Positions 34,301 through 47,469 of a DNA stretch of 64,000 nt are shown here, one piece after another; the stretch's first letter is position 1; every line of letters starts with the position of its first letter. This DNA is from Chamaea fasciata (Eukaryota > Chordata > Aves > Passeriformes > Sylviidae): positions 64,367,414-64,431,413 of the forward strand of contig JARCOQ010000005.1 in assembly GCA_029207755.1 (NCBI GenBank), read 5' to 3'. Position numbers and translations under genes: made by a program. Below the pieces are notes generated by a model that ran no database searches, was not told where the DNA came from, and saw nothing but the letters and a program-made list of their open reading frames with translations.

Positions 34301-37230
34301 AGCAATCAGGGAAAGAGCGGACAAAACTTTGACACTGTGCTGAAGTTCTACTTCTCCAAGGCCAGTGAAAGTAAGAAGAGATGAGAAGTAAGAACAAACA
34401 CATTCCCACCTGCAATTCAAGCACAAAGGTACCTGAGGAGGAATGTACCTGTGGCTTGACACATTCGACAGGGCTGGCAGAGTTCTTCAAAGCATTGACT
34501 CACAACTCATTCAGAATGCGCAGCCCCCACTCCAGAAACAGTGATCGATGTTCATAGGGTGTCTTTTACACAACATACACCTAGTTTCTCAGTGCTTTAC
34601 AAATAATAATAGATTTGCCTTTTCAATACTCATACTGAGCAATACAGCAGCATTTTAGAGAAGATCCAGCATTCCTGGAGGGAAGGTCAAATGCAGCCTA
34701 CAAGGTGCGGATGCTGATGTGAGCACTTTACAAGAGCGCTCTGCAGTTTAAAGCATTTTCTAGAGTCGGGTGCAAGTCCCCCTTCCCATGCAGCAGGAAG
34801 CAATAAATACTCCTACAAATGAGACATCAGGATCCCAGGATAGCACAAGCAAAAAAAGCAAAATGCTAAAATAAATAAAACATAGTTAATAGCTACCTCT
34901 GAAAAGATTGCTGTGAGTGACTCGCTCAGCATCAGGTAGGAAACCCGCAGCAGGGGCAAGGATCCAGGCCAGCACACAACTGCCTCAGCAATGAGTCACT
35001 CCTTTGTCTTCACACTTTTGGGAAAAAACAACAACAACAACAACAACAACACAACACAACACAACAGAAAGAAGAGATGGTGCTGAGTCCCTGCAAAGAG
35101 CCTTCTTCATGACACAGCCCAGACTCATCCAGAACACCATCTAACCTGTGTGCTGCAGGTGTCCTGTGGAAAATAAATCGTGGCCACATAATTAAAGACT
35201 CAACCATAATTCATATGCACGAGGACATTGAAGGGCAGTTGTACAGACAGCCTTTGAGCTGACATTTCTCAGTGATGAGAAATGTGTACTCTGATATAAC
35301 AGCAAGCAGCAATTGCCTGTAGTCCTCAGCAAGGAGCAGGACTAGCAAGAGGTGACATGTGCTGTCAGGTGGCATTTGGGGTAACACCACAGGAACAATA
35401 AGAGTTGGGAGGAAGACTTGGGAGAAGACCCTTGTTTGGACACTGGAGAAATCTCCAGTCCCAGAAACACAAGCTGATATTTCATTCCTTTGTCCCGTCC
35501 ATGCTTTCCCACTTTCGATTTCCCTTCTTGTCAGGAAGCCCTTGGGCTCTGGGCTCAGCCATTGCCCCCTTTCAGGTCCACCTCACTTGTCCTTCCCTGT
35601 TTCTCCCCCCACTGATGCTGTTTTACATTACAACGACATAGACTCTGAGATTCAGAAGGCTGAAAATTACTCTTATTTTTGTGATGTGTTTCTCTTTTAT
35701 ACTATTTTACACAGACCAATTTGATTGGTGAAACAAAGGCAAACTTCTTCAATTACATTGGTCAGACCAGAGGGACATCAAGAAGAAGTCCCTCCTAGGA
35801 AAAGGAATGAATAACATAGGTACAGTTACAAAAACATTTCTCCTGTTTGCAGAAAATTCCCTGAAAAAAGAATTTCAGAATACTAAAACACCTCAGGCAT
35901 GGAATCAGAGCTACAGCCCACTGTATTCCCAGGTCCTGTATCCTGCCCAGATAGTACCAGGCTGGCTCAGCTGCAAGTCCTTGGCCAGCCAGCCCCAGCC
36001 TTCCCACCACATGCTGTCCTGCTCCACGCAAGCTGCCCTCTTTTGCCAGTACAAGCCGTTCTTTGCAGTTGGATGGATGATGGGAACTCCCATCATCTGT
36101 CACTAGAAACTCCCACCACCCAGGCAGATGGGATGAGTTCCTCCCATCCCCTCTCCTCATCCCTCTGACAATCACCCCCCCTCTGCTTCTCCCGTTTCCC
36201 ATCTCTAATCACCATGCCTTTGCTCTTCCCATTCACCATCTCACTGCCCCGGACAGACCTGCTTTCTGCTTCCTGTCTTCCTGCTCAGCTGTCCCAAGTC
36301 ACTAGTGCAGCTATCAGGCAATAGCCCCTTTCCCAAACAGACCCAGCATTTCCCTGCAGGTCGTGGTCTCATCTGCCTCCCAGTCTAATTTGCTGTTCCC
36401 CAGATTTTTGGTTCTCTCCTTGAGAGAGAGAGTTGAGTTTCATTCCTTCTGTATTCAAATCAGGGACTTTTCTCCACCAGGCTTCCCAGAAGGCAAAAGA
36501 GAGGTGGCCAGGAGCACAGGGCAGAGAAAAGCATTGAGAGACGCAAACAGGGCATGACACATAACAGCAGTTTGCAGTTCTAGAAGGGAGAGCCCTCCCA
36601 GTTTCCTTCTGCAGTGCTCCACCCTGGGAAAGCCCATATGCTGTCATGACAGCCTCAGAAAACAAAAGGGTTGGGCAGGTTAGCAAAGGCTGAAAAGCTT
36701 GTAGCTGTGAAGCTGTGACAAATCTTGTTTCCATGTTTAACAAAACCATGTAATTTGCCCATGCTGGTTGGGGAGAATAGCAGTGTTTCATAGAGCTGGC
36801 CAAACACAGCCTCCATGACACAAAAACTGATATCCTGCCCAAGGCCAAGCCCTTGCTTGAAAACTGGTAAGTTGCACAGGTTTTTGTCCCTGGGCTGTAT
36901 ATATACATAGTCTAGCCCAGGAAATCTAGTGGTGGGTCCACATTTTCAAAAAGAACTAAATAAATGTGCCCAATTCCAGTTGAGACAGTCACTTTATATG
37001 GAAAATTTCTGCTCCAGTGGTGAAACTTGGACAAAGTCATAAGCAAGTGAAAACAGGGTCTTGAAAGGGGAAGTGTTGGCAACCTTAATAAATAAGAGCT
37101 GTTCCTGGCCACACCTGTAATTAAGCTCATTTATTGCTTTTTTCCATATAGCCTTGCCTTTTTTTATCCTCATGGTATTCCCAGCCTCTGTCAGTTTGCA
37201 ACTGGTTCTCTTTATTACACTCCTGCTGGC
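31331..37230. other. Intergenic region upstream of CSNK1E, left part
   Basis: No coding exon is recognisable. The region contains a (CAA)n repeat near 35.03 kb and AT-rich, homeobox-site-like sequence near 32.93-33.02 kb. Short frames on both strands are unsupported by splice sites or motifs. Confidence 0.5.
35028..35066 (+). repeat. (CAA)n / (CACAA)n microsatellite
   Basis: A run of ACAAC units that passes into ACACA-type five-base units, about 39 bases long. Confidence 0.85.
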
Positions 37231-37239
37231 TTGCTTTGG

Positions 37240-37319
37240 TGGGAAAAAAAAAAAAAGGGAAAAAAGAAAAAAAGAAAAAAAGAAAAAAAAAGAAAAAGAA
37301 AAAAAGAAAAAAAAAAAAG
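37240..37319 (+). repeat. Purine-only A/G tract of about 80 bases
   Basis: All bases are A or G, as repeated A-runs broken by single or triple G. Such polypurine tracts can form triplex or slipped structures. Confidence 0.9.
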
Positions 37320-37489
37320 TTGATCTAATGGGGAAAAGAAACAAACAAACAAGAATATTTAGGTGCACTGTCAGAGCTGTGTCAGGCCAGGGCAGATGTA
37401 TCAGAGAATCACAAGAGAGGGCCAAGGTTCCTTGGGAGGAGCTGGACTCAGGGCTGAATCAGCAGGATCTTACTTGAAGATGTGTAACC

Positions 37490-38430
37490 TCATCCTGCTC
37501 TCCAGCATGTTGAGTGCTCTCTGGGCACCAAGGCAGCTGAGTGCCTGCGGGGTGGTGGAAGAACCTGGCCCAGCAGTCTGGGCAAGATGAAGGGCCACAA
37601 GGGAGGCACCATGTCTGCCTGAACAATCTGATCACCTTCTTTGATAAAAAGACTGGGTTTATGCATGAAGGGAGAGTAGTGGAAATAATTTATTTTGAAT
37701 TCAGCCAGGCTTTCAACACCGTCTCCCAATGTTCTGATATCCAAGTAAAGGTGGTGTTGTCTCAGTATGTGGAGAAGCAGATGGACACAAAATATTTTGT
37801 CTGGTCAGGCACAAGGAGTAGTTAATTGTTAATGGGTTTTACCCTACCTTGAGGCTGGTACCAAGTGGGATACCTCAGGAGGCTGTCCTGGGACCTCTCC
37901 TGTTTAACATGATTATTGATGACCTGGAGAAGGTGATGGTGTGCACTTCCACCAAGCTTTCAGACAACACTTAGTTGGAGGGGAAGCAAGTCATCATGCC
38001 ATGTTCACATCAGAGGAACATAAGCAGGCTGGAGGGATGGGCCTGCAGGAACACTGGGAGTTCAGCAAGGGCAAAAGCACAGGCTTGAACCTGGCAAGGA
38101 AGAGGCTCTGGCAACGATGTGGGCTGGGGGCCTGATAGATGCAGAACAGTTGTGTGGGAAAGGATCTGTGAGTCTTGGTAAAATACAGAGCCAAGCTCCT
38201 CACAGTGGTGCTTCGTGGGAGGATGAGAGACAAGGAACATAATTTTAAAGAAAAGAGGTCCAGCTTGAATACAAAGAAGACCTTTCTGTCCTCAAAGGCC
38301 GTCAAGTGTGGGAAAAGGTTGCCCAGAGAGGCAGTACAATCTCCATCCTAGTAGTTTATAAGATCAAATAAATCTTCAAGCAACCTCATTTGACCTCTTT
38401 GCTGACCCTGCTTTGAGCAGAAAGCCAGAC
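37490..38430 (+). mobile_element. CR1 LINE fragment with reverse-transcriptase remnant
   Basis: The plus strand encodes a recognisable remnant, LNNLITFFDKKTG then EIIYFEFSQAFNTVS, matching the CR1 ORF2 reverse-transcriptase region (the DFSKAFDTVSH-type motif). It continues into the CR1 phrase GTTGCCCAGAGAGG near 38.3 kb. Internal deletions and stops show it is dead. Confidence 0.8.
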
Positions 38431-38787
38431 TAGCGCTGTCCTGGGGTCTCTTAAACTGAATTATCTTCCAATGCTATGATGCCTGGGGCCCTATTTGTGT
38501 GTAGCGTGTGTCTGGCAAGTGCCAGGTGTGTATGTGCTGCACACGCGTGTGTCTGTGGCGGGGGTGAGCTGCAAGCCTGAATCCTGTGTGAAGGGTGCAG
38601 CTCAAGGAACACAAGATATCCCACAGATATGATGGACAATGCGTGAGCAGCACAGCATGGCAGGGAAGCAGTAGCTCCGAATGCCTGTGACAACTGTGCC
38701 AGTTTTGTGCACCCCAGGGAGCTCACTGAGCATCAAAGGAGCAAAGTGAGCTGGCAAGGAGCCTGTTGTGTCCCTGAGGTGAGACTC

Positions 38788-38842
<55 letters not shown>

Positions 38843-41800
38843 CAGGGGAGTTAACAGGTAGCCGTAGTAGTGAAATGTGTGTGCAGCACACGCAGCAGGC
38901 ACTGCGGGCAGCACGGAGCAGTGTCTGTGTGGGCTTGCTGTTCACAGCTGCACAAACCGGCCGTAGTTAAAAAGCCTCCCGTGTATGAGCCTCTCCCAGG
39001 CGGGCTCCGGGGCAGAGGGGACAGGACAGAACGCAGGCAGTTATGAAAGCAGCTGGCCCAGTCAGAATAATTCATGTATTGCTGTGGGAGGGACAGGAGA
39101 GGTAAACAATGCACTAGAAAACGGGAGGGCAGGGAGAATGGCTTAAAAATGCGTCTTCCCGACATGCCCTGGTGGATTAGTTCAGCATCTCAGCCCAGCT
39201 CCTCTTTAATTCTTATGCAAGGGATTTCTCTGGAAGGGACAGTCTGTCCTCGCCAGCTGAACACCAGGCACAGGGCACTGATTAACAAAAGACCATCTCA
39301 CCACCCGTCCCACACAGTGAAGGACGAGAGGCAGCTGGGACTCATTCCCTATGGGGACTGAGGTTGTGTATTTTTATGTCTGCCTCACATCATGCTCTTG
39401 CTCATCAGGAGCTGCAGGACTGGCTCATCTGAGCCTCCCATGGCCTCCTATTCCCTTCTAGGAGTAGTATCTGTAGTATCTGTAAGGCCCCATGTCAGCT
39501 ATTTTTGGGGATGTCCTGAGGCCCAATGGCTCCCAGTTCCTACATCTGAATGTCTATAGGCCAGGGCTGTCTGAGTTGGGGATATGCACAGCACCTGGTC
39601 TGTCAGAACTACTGCTTGGAATTGTAGGCAGTGATACAAAGGTGATGGGTGTTGTGTGTACCTAGGGAAGTACAATGTCCTGGCAACAGCTTTGCTGCAG
39701 CTGTGGACACAGGATAGGCAGAGACAGCCTAGGAACTGCTCCTGGTTCATTTATGACTTAAAATGTCCTTCTTTAACTGTACAGGGAGGTGAGAGGTTAA
39801 ACGCACAGTGGAAGGTTAAATCTGTCCTTTGGCCACTGACTGCTTCATGATCTTGGGAAAGCCACTTTGCCTTGCTGTCAGCTGCTTCTGGCCCCCTGTG
39901 ATTGCTTTCTCTCTGAGAACAGAAACTGTCCCTGTGACTGCAGCAACAAGTAAAATGGACCCATGGAGGACATGAGGACTCTGGAGGCTTCTCCATGGGA
40001 CAAATCATCAAGTATTTACAAGGAGTCAGAAAATCCTACGCTTTTCAAAACTGGCTCTTGCAAAACAGTTGACAATGCATTTTGAGCTCATGAGACCATC
40101 TGACCGCTGCAGGAAAGCTGTCTCAAACAGAGCAGCAGGGAACATGCAGCTTCATCTGGCCAGTACAGCTCTACCAACACACCTTGTACTTCCTTCCTCT
40201 GCAGCAACCCCAGACAGCTGGTCTCACCCTGACTTGTCTCCTCCACTGACCTCATGCTGCTCTGTCCCATCGGCATCCACTGGCTTGCTGATCACTGCTG
40301 GCTCCTTGGACACTCCAGGTCACCCTGTTATTTATCCCTGCCACCCTGCAGCCAGTCACCCCATGTCTGCAGCTCTCTGCTTCAGAGCTGGTTTACATTG
40401 CAGCTCTTCCCTGCTTTTCCTACAGCCTCACACAACACTGTAGGGGTCACATAAGTTTCCCTATTGAAGGCAGCCTCATTGCTAGTGAGCACGACACTGT
40501 ATCCCAGAAAACAAAAGGCACATGGTGTAACCCAGCAGCCTGGAGCTAAATGATGGCTCCATTCTGTTTACATTTAATCAGATCATTCTGTGTGGTACCA
40601 AGTGTTCTGCTATAGGTCTGCATTGCCTGTCATGTGCTTGCACCCACTCTCCTACTGATTAATTGTCTTATCCCTGAGAGAAACACGTCGAGACTGCAGG
40701 TCATGTTATAAACACATTCAAAGTCTTCTCTGGAGTTCCTGCATCAGCTTCTCCTCCTCTCTTCAATACCCCAGAAGTGGTGTGCAGGCATGTGCTGGGC
40801 CCCTGGTAGACACACAGAGGCTGTTGCTGGGTGAGCACCTAATCATCCGTCAGGAGCAATTTCAAGCTTCTTATTCTCTCGCTCGTACAGCTGTAATGAG
40901 GCTTTGTGATCTACAGGCCCTCGGCCGACTCTTTCAGTGACTGTACTGCTGGAACATTCAAACAACTCTATCAATGAGGGACCCAAATATTGCCAGGTCC
41001 CAGGTTTCAAGACTTGCTATTTCAAATCTGAGGCCAGCACCAAAATAATCCTGCTGATTTCAGAGACCAAAAAAAAAAAACTTTTAAAGCTCAAATATCT
41101 TGTGTCACACAGACTATTTCAGGATAGTGTTTGTGTCCATTCTGAATTTCTTCACAGGCATCAGGGCAGTGGACTCACATTGCTCCACTTTACCTCTTTC
41201 CAGGCTGACCTGACATGGACAGTGAGTCACTTGGGGTCCACATGCCCAGGCTGCCCAGAAAGCAAAGACATTACCCACATTAAATGTTCCCTTCTGGAGG
41301 GGATTTGGTCAAAGGTAAACATTATACTGGCAGCCCACTGACTGCTCTGCTGATGTGGCTTTCCTTGGGATCTGGAAGAAGCCCAAGACTAGAGTCTTCT
41401 TACAGTTTGCAGGCCAGGCTGTTGTTATCTATTGTCCCATGGGGATACAAAATGGTTGGTTGCCTGAAGACCTCTCAGGGCATTGCAAGCCTTCTACCTG
41501 ACAGCCCTCATGCTGACAAGGACACTACTTCCATGCAGCTTCACTGCCCCATAGAACATGCTGGCCTCCTGCTGGTGGCATGGGAGAGGCAGCAGTACCA
41601 TGCTATAGCCGTAGGTTGGATGTGTCCCATCAAGAGACTGAATAATAGGTAAAAAAAGGGAGCAAATTTTATACATCGAGCACATGCAACTAGGCAGAGC
41701 TGAGAAACAACTGAAGAACAAGCAGACAGCAAGGCAGCGACCAGAAGGACCTGACTCTGAGCAAAGGTCATCTCTGCTTAACTTCCCAGAGCTGGCATGG

Positions 41801-42129
41801 CCTTGCAGATTTATTCACAATAAGAAATCAAAGTGGTAGCATATATCTGAATGGTTTTCAGAGTCAGTGTCCACTCTGTGAAAGCCATGGCCTGGCTGTC
41901 AGGAGGGCTGACCTTTATTGCAGTGTTGGTGGTGGATGCTGGTCCTCTCAGAGCGTACTTTTACTCCAGATCAAACGTTTCCTCCCCTGAACCTCACCTG
42001 TGCCCCATGGCACTGCCTAGAGAGTCAGCTTCAGCTGCAGCCCAGCCCCACAGTGTCCCACCAGCACTGGGGCCAGAAGCAGCACTGGGTGAGCCTGGGG
42101 ACTCAGGCACCGCAAGGATGCTGGGATCT
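38431..42129. other. Intergenic region, middle part
   Basis: It contains a (TG)25 microsatellite and otherwise unique sequence without a supported exon. Around 39.0-39.2 kb and 40.85-40.95 kb there are AT-balanced segments that could be conserved non-coding elements, but nothing in the sequence proves this. Confidence 0.45.
38792..38841 (+). repeat. (TG)25 microsatellite
   Basis: Fifty bases of uninterrupted TG repeat, likely polymorphic and able to form Z-DNA. Confidence 0.97.
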
Positions 42130-42557
42130 GTGGGGATAAGCACAAGTCTTATGGGGAGTGTCTGAGGGAGTCAGGGTTGTTTAGCCTGGAGAAAAAGAGG
42201 CTCTGGGGTGACCTTATCACTCTCTACAGCTACCTGAAAGGAGGTTGTAGCAAGGGGTGTTGGCCTTTTGTCCCAAATAACAAGCAATAGGACAAGAGGA
42301 AATGGACTCAAGTTGTGCCAGGGTAAGTTTAGTTTGGACATTAGGAAAATTTTCTTCACTGAAAGTGCTGTCAAGCACTGGAGCAGGCTTTTCAGGGAAG
42401 TGGAGAGCTCAGCATTCCCAGAAGTGTTTAAAAGATGTGTAGATATGGTCTTAGGGACGCGGTTTAGTAGTGGACGTGTCAGTGCTGGGTATAAGGGCTG
42501 CACTCGGTGATCTCAGAGGTCTTTTCCAGCCTAAGAGATTCTATGATTCTGTGACGC
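42130..42557 (+). mobile_element. CR1 LINE 3' end, plus orientation
   Basis: It contains GGCTCTGGGGTGACC, AACAAGCAATAGGACAAGAG, a GATCTCAGAGGTCTTTTCC-type end and the terminal microsatellite-like TTCTATGATTCTGTGA at about 42538-42555, which is diagnostic of CR1 3' termini. It is truncated at the 5' end. Confidence 0.93.
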
Positions 42558-43138
42558 CGAGACCCGCGGGGATGCCAGCCTTGCTTTCATCTCTAGATGG
42601 TGCTCTGAGGCCGGCAATAGCCGGGCTTCCCCAGTCTCGCCGCGCCACTCAGCCTCCCTGCACCACGTCCTGCCGGCGGGAGCACATCGGGGCTGGGAAG
42701 AGCAGGACCCCCACCCTGTGGACCATGGCAGCAGGAGAAGCCCGTGCAGCCCTTGGAGAGCTGCCTGCCGTCTCAGCTCCTGCTGGTGTGACATCCCCCG
42801 GCCGCGGAATGGCAGCAGGCAGCTGCGAACAGAGACTGCCTCCCCTGCCTCCCCATCCCTCTGCTGTCCTCCTCTGTCTGCACCAGCGAGACTTCCCCAG
42901 CTGCCCTACACCACCGCACGTTTTCAGCATCCCAGCAGGCTGCATTCCCTCCTCTCTCCCTCCTGAGCATGCAGCAACAGCCCATCCCAGCATTGCAGAT
43001 TTAGCACGGGGCCGGGCCCTGCGGGATTTTCCAATAGTGATGCACCATTAGGGCCTAGCGCTGCTCTTAACCACGGGCAATGCCAAAGTCCCATTGACTT
43101 CACGGGGGCAAGCCCTTAATGGCCTGGGAAGGTAAGCC
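42558..43138. other. Unique spacer between CR1 and the C-free tract
   Basis: Moderately GC-rich sequence with a 193-codon plus frame beginning in the CR1 itself. No splice or domain evidence supports coding. Confidence 0.4.
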
Positions 43139-43448
43139 TTTTTTTTAATTGGTTTGGTTTTTGGTGTTTTGTTGGTGGAGTTTTTTGTTTGTTTGGGTTT
43201 TTGGGGGGGTTTTGTTGTTAGGTTGTTTTTTGGGGGTTTTTTTGGTTGGGTGGTGGTTTTTTTTGTTTGTTTTGGTTTAGTAATTTTTTGGTTTTGTTTT
43301 TTAGTTTGGTTTTGTGTTTGTGTGGTTTTTTTGTTTGGTTTGGTTTGGTTTTGGTGGGTTGGTTTGTTGTTTGGGTTTGTTTTTTTTGTTGTTTTTGGTT
43401 TTTTTTGTTTTTGTTTTTGTTTTTGTTTTTTGGGGGTTTTTTTGGTGA
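43139..43448 (+). repeat. 310-nt C-free G/T tract
   Basis: Across 310 bases the plus strand holds no C and very few A. It consists of T runs, TTTGG-type units and G runs such as GGGGGGG near 43203-43209. The minus-strand A/C reading gives artefactual Lys/Thr/Pro/Asn-rich frames. Confidence 0.95.
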
Positions 43449-45739
43449 CATTTAAAACCAGGGCCACTTAGTATTGCCTGTCCAAAAGCTGCAAGAGACC
43501 TCAGGCCCTCCTGGAAAGGCAAAGAAGAGCTGCAAAAGCTCAAAGAACACAGAGGAGGCATTCTTGCAGAAGTCATGAGCCTGTGCACAGCTGCTGTGGC
43601 AGTTCCATGTACCCTATCCACTCCTGGGCAAAACTTGGACAAAACCAAGCTGTTTGAAACCTAACATGTTTGTTCAGAAGCACAGACATTTTCAGCACCA
43701 TTTCCTAATCACGGAAATCTAAACCTATTTTCTCCTCAATTGAGATTATTGTTGTGTTTCTTAAAAATATTTTTAGTTGCAGTGTGTATCAAAATGTTTT
43801 GCTGAGCAAGTTTTGCGTGAGTTGAAAGGTGCCAATGATGATTTCTTTTCAAAAGGGTTGTCCAAAAGTGTCACCAAAAATAAAACATGAAACAAATTTC
43901 TCAAGTGTCATTTCAAACAACAACATTCATTTGAGAGCTGACAAGAGTGACAACAGCGTGGTTAGTTGCCATGGGGTAGAGGATCTGAACCAGTGCCTGG
44001 ATCTTATTCATAGGGAAAAAAGTCCTTCCTCTTCCCATTATCTTTCTTGTATTTGAATAGCTTTCAAAAATGAGCCAAGTAAGATGTTCAGAAGTAAGAC
44101 AGGAAAGAGATATAGATTGTGGTTGAATAAACAAAGAAGCAGTGTCTTCCTCCTGAAAAGCAAGCTGCCAGTCCCTTGGGATTAGAGGCAGGTCTTAGGG
44201 AAGCAGTCCTCTCCATCAGATCCTGGAGGAGGGAAGGACCCCAGGGACATCATGCCCTCTCATGCATTAAAGGTATCTTCTCTGGAGAGCACAGGGCAAG
44301 GAGGTGCCACCTACCTGATGCTCCATACACTGTGTGCAAAAGGTAGAATACCTGGTGTGTTTACAGCTATGAATGGCCTGGGCAGCTGATTTGCAGAACC
44401 CTTAAAAATGTCAAGGCTTCTTTGTGGCAAAGAGTTTTCCAGGATGGATTCTCCCAGTGGCTTTTCACAGGCTTCATAAAGGAGTCTCTGACATATGGCC
44501 AGAGAGGCACTTGTTGAGACTGCTGTGTGGCACTTTTGTGAATGTGGTTGGATGTTTGTGGGATGAAGTTGTGGTGTAGGATGGATTATGCCCCCACATG
44601 TGGCATACACATGTAGGCATCTGCAGTGTGTACTTGAGCACAAGTGCTCTGGGATTCCAGTGTGCAGGTGCAGAAGCACCTGTGCAGAAAAATGTCCTGC
44701 TGCTGTGTATCAGCAAAGCCTGTGGGTACCTGTGCAGCTTGCAGGAACAGACACTGGAGTGGCTGCACCATGTTGTTGGAGGGGCTGTGTGTGGCACCAG
44801 CAGCACAGCTGCACAAGGAGTGTCTGATAGGGAGAAACTTACTCATTACCTCTGTTTTCCTGCACTGGCTGTTCCTCTCCTTCCCTCTGCCCCCTCCCCT
44901 CAACCCACCTTCTCTCCCCCCTCTCTAATGATCTGACAGCACTGAAAGCTTTCTTGCAATTTTATTATGAACAGCGGGGTTTTAGCTGGGTATTCTTCAA
45001 TGCCTCACTGTCTTCTCCAGCGTGATGCCAAACATGACATGAAAACATCCAGCAGGTTCAGACATATGGTGGGGGCTGGAACCTGTATGGCTGAATGATG
45101 CTTGTTCCCTCAGATTTACTACAATCTTGTCCATTTTTCCCACAAGACCCCCGCCAGGTGAAGGGAGGGGTGGCAGTGCTGGCCTGTGTGTTGCCCTAAC
45201 CACTCCAGCTGTGCAGGCCCATCGCCCTGGTGCACCATCCTTGCTTGGCATCTCTGCACACTCGCTTCTTGGTGATTGATGAGTCTCCCAAGAGCTAAGG
45301 GGACACTTCATCCCCACCAAGCACTGCCACCCACCTCCAAAGGATTCTGTACATCAGTGAGGGGGTGCCCAGCCATGAGGGTTCCCCCTCTCCTGGAGGC
45401 TACCACCCCAGCCTGTGTCCTGAATGCCCCTGTCCTCGCACGCAAAGTCCTTCTCTCTCGGTCCATTAGTTTGTTTCCATGGCCAGTGGCAGGCACACGA
45501 CTCTGAAAGCTGTATTAAAAGCCAGGTCAATACCAGCCCCTGCTTATTCCCTCAGGGGAAAATAAGTAAATAATGAAAGGAGTGGGTGACTTCTTTTCCT
45601 AAATCAGCAAACTCTCGAATTTAGTGCTGAGAGAGGCGCCCCAGTTCCCAAGTAGGGAGCATTAGAGCTCTGAGGAGAGGCAGCTCAGCCTCAGCATCAG
45701 AAGAACCAGGAGGAGTGGGGGCCACTCAAATTCCAGTGA
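43449..45739. other. Intergenic region downstream of KCNJ4
   Basis: No supported exon and no recognised repeat. The short frames overlap on both strands without codon or motif support. Confidence 0.45.
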
Positions 45740-46640
45740 TTCCATCATCTCAATGAAGGCTTTGAAGCAAACTGCTCTGGCAGATGGGCCCTGGAGCCGA
45801 GGATCACTAGAGAAGTGAGGTAGAGGCTGAGGTACTTAACGCCCTCTTTGCCTCGGTCTTTAATAGTGAGACCAGTTGTCCTCAGGGTACTCAGTCCCCT
45901 GAGCTGGAAGACACGGACAAGTAACACAACGAAGCCCCATAATGCAGGAGGGAATGCTCAGTGACCTGCTACACCACTTAGACACTCCCAAGTCTCTGGG
46001 GGCTGGATGGGATCCACGTAAGAACACTGAGAAGGCTAGTGGAAGAGCTTGCCAAGTCACTCTCCATCATTTATCAGCAGTCCTGACTAGCCAGAAAGGT
46101 CCCAGGTGACTGGAGGTTAGCCAGTGTGACATCTATCTACAAAAAGGGCTGGAAGGAGTATCTGTGGAACTAAAGGCCGGTAAACCTGACCTCAGTGCCA
46201 GGAAGGGTCATGGAGCAATTCACCTTGTCATCATACAGAACATGTAGCACAACCTGAGAATCAGGCCCAGCCAGCATGGGTTTGGGAAAGGCAGGTCCTG
46301 CTTGAGCAACCTGATCTCCTTCTATGATGAAGTGACCTGCTTAGTGGATGAGGGCAAGGCTGTGGATGATGTCTACCTGCACTTCTGTAAAGCCTTTGAC
46401 ACTGTCTTCCAAAGCATTTGTCCTGGAGAACATGGCTGCCTGAAGAAACTGAATGGGTGCACTGTTCATTGGGTAGAAAACTGGCTCCATGGCTTGGCCA
46501 AGAAAGTGTTGGGGAATGGAATTATTATGTGAATGGAATTATTCCAGTGAATGGAGCAAACCCAGGCAGGATAGCTGTTCCCCCACAAAACCTACATCCT
46601 AGGATGAGAAGTGACCGTGTCTGGACCTAGTCATATCTTG
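45740..46640 (+). mobile_element. CR1 LINE ORF2 fragment, plus orientation
   Basis: It contains typical CR1 ORF2 phrases: CCTCTTTGCCTCGGTCTTTA, CTGAGCTGG, GGTTTGGGAAAGGCAGGTCC, and a translated remnant LISFYDEVT then DVYLHFCKAFDTVF that corresponds to the reverse-transcriptase DxSKAFDTV motif. Frameshifts show it is inactive. Confidence 0.88.
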
Positions 46641-47469
46641 TGAATCTATTTGTGCTCTTTCTCAAATGCACTTCCATATAACCTCACTTTCTCTTCCTGT
46701 TTTCCCCTACCTTCATCACCATCTGCCTGCTGTGTCTGCTTCTTCCTCTCAGTCCTGCTATTTCATTCCTTGCCCTTCTGCTTCTTTCCCTCTTCCTTTT
46801 GCTTCTTGAACCAATTCCAATTTGATATTGAGATGCTTTTTTTCTGCTTTGTAGATCAGGGGATTAGGTGGGACATAACTTCTTCAGCCGTTCCCCACCA
46901 CAGCACAGCTATTGTTTTTCTGTCCTTATCTCATATGCAGTTTTGAAGGGGTGACTTGGCTGATCCTGAAGGAAGATACTCATCATGTTTTCACCTCTTT
47001 TGTGAAATGACAACAAAGTGACGTTACAGGTCTAGCTTTGGTTGATGTCCTCCCTCATTCTCCCTCCACTTGCCTCTAGCAAAAAGAGAGGCTTTGGGTT
47101 TTTTCATGGAGTTTTTGAATCTAGAGAAATGTCTCTCACACCTCTGCCTCTTCACCAAGTATATCCATAACCTTTCCCTGGCCAAAATTCTTGCTATCTC
47201 CGAAATATACAGTATTGCTTGGTGCATCCTACTGTTAATTTTAATGCAGATTATTCCCTCCATACACACATTCGTATGACCTTCTCCCCAAGCAAATTCT
47301 CTGAGCCTCTCATTATAGGTCTACTAGAGAGGCGCAGAACAACAGAGCCCTCGTGGTGGAGCTTCCAGGATCCAATGCCATACGAATAGCAAACACCAGC
47401 CCTAATAACCCTCATCAGTCTCTATACCAGGCTGCAGCCGTGGAGTCTGTCCTTTGCTTCTGAACCTCC
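46641..47469. other. Spacer between CR1 and KCNJ4 3' end
   Basis: A pyrimidine-rich stretch near 46.65-46.82 kb, otherwise unique sequence with no supported gene. Confidence 0.45.

Noticed and set aside
38723..38945. Frames with Thr-His or Cys-Val repeats
   Set aside because: They are produced by the TG microsatellite.
43048..43471. Lys/Gln/Asn/Thr-rich and Phe/Val/Gly-rich frames
   Set aside because: They are direct translations of the C-free G/T tract, low complexity and not genes.
46302..46532. A 76-codon frame ending in KVLGNGIIM
   Set aside because: It is a CR1 reverse-transcriptase remnant, interrupted on both sides, and not a host gene.
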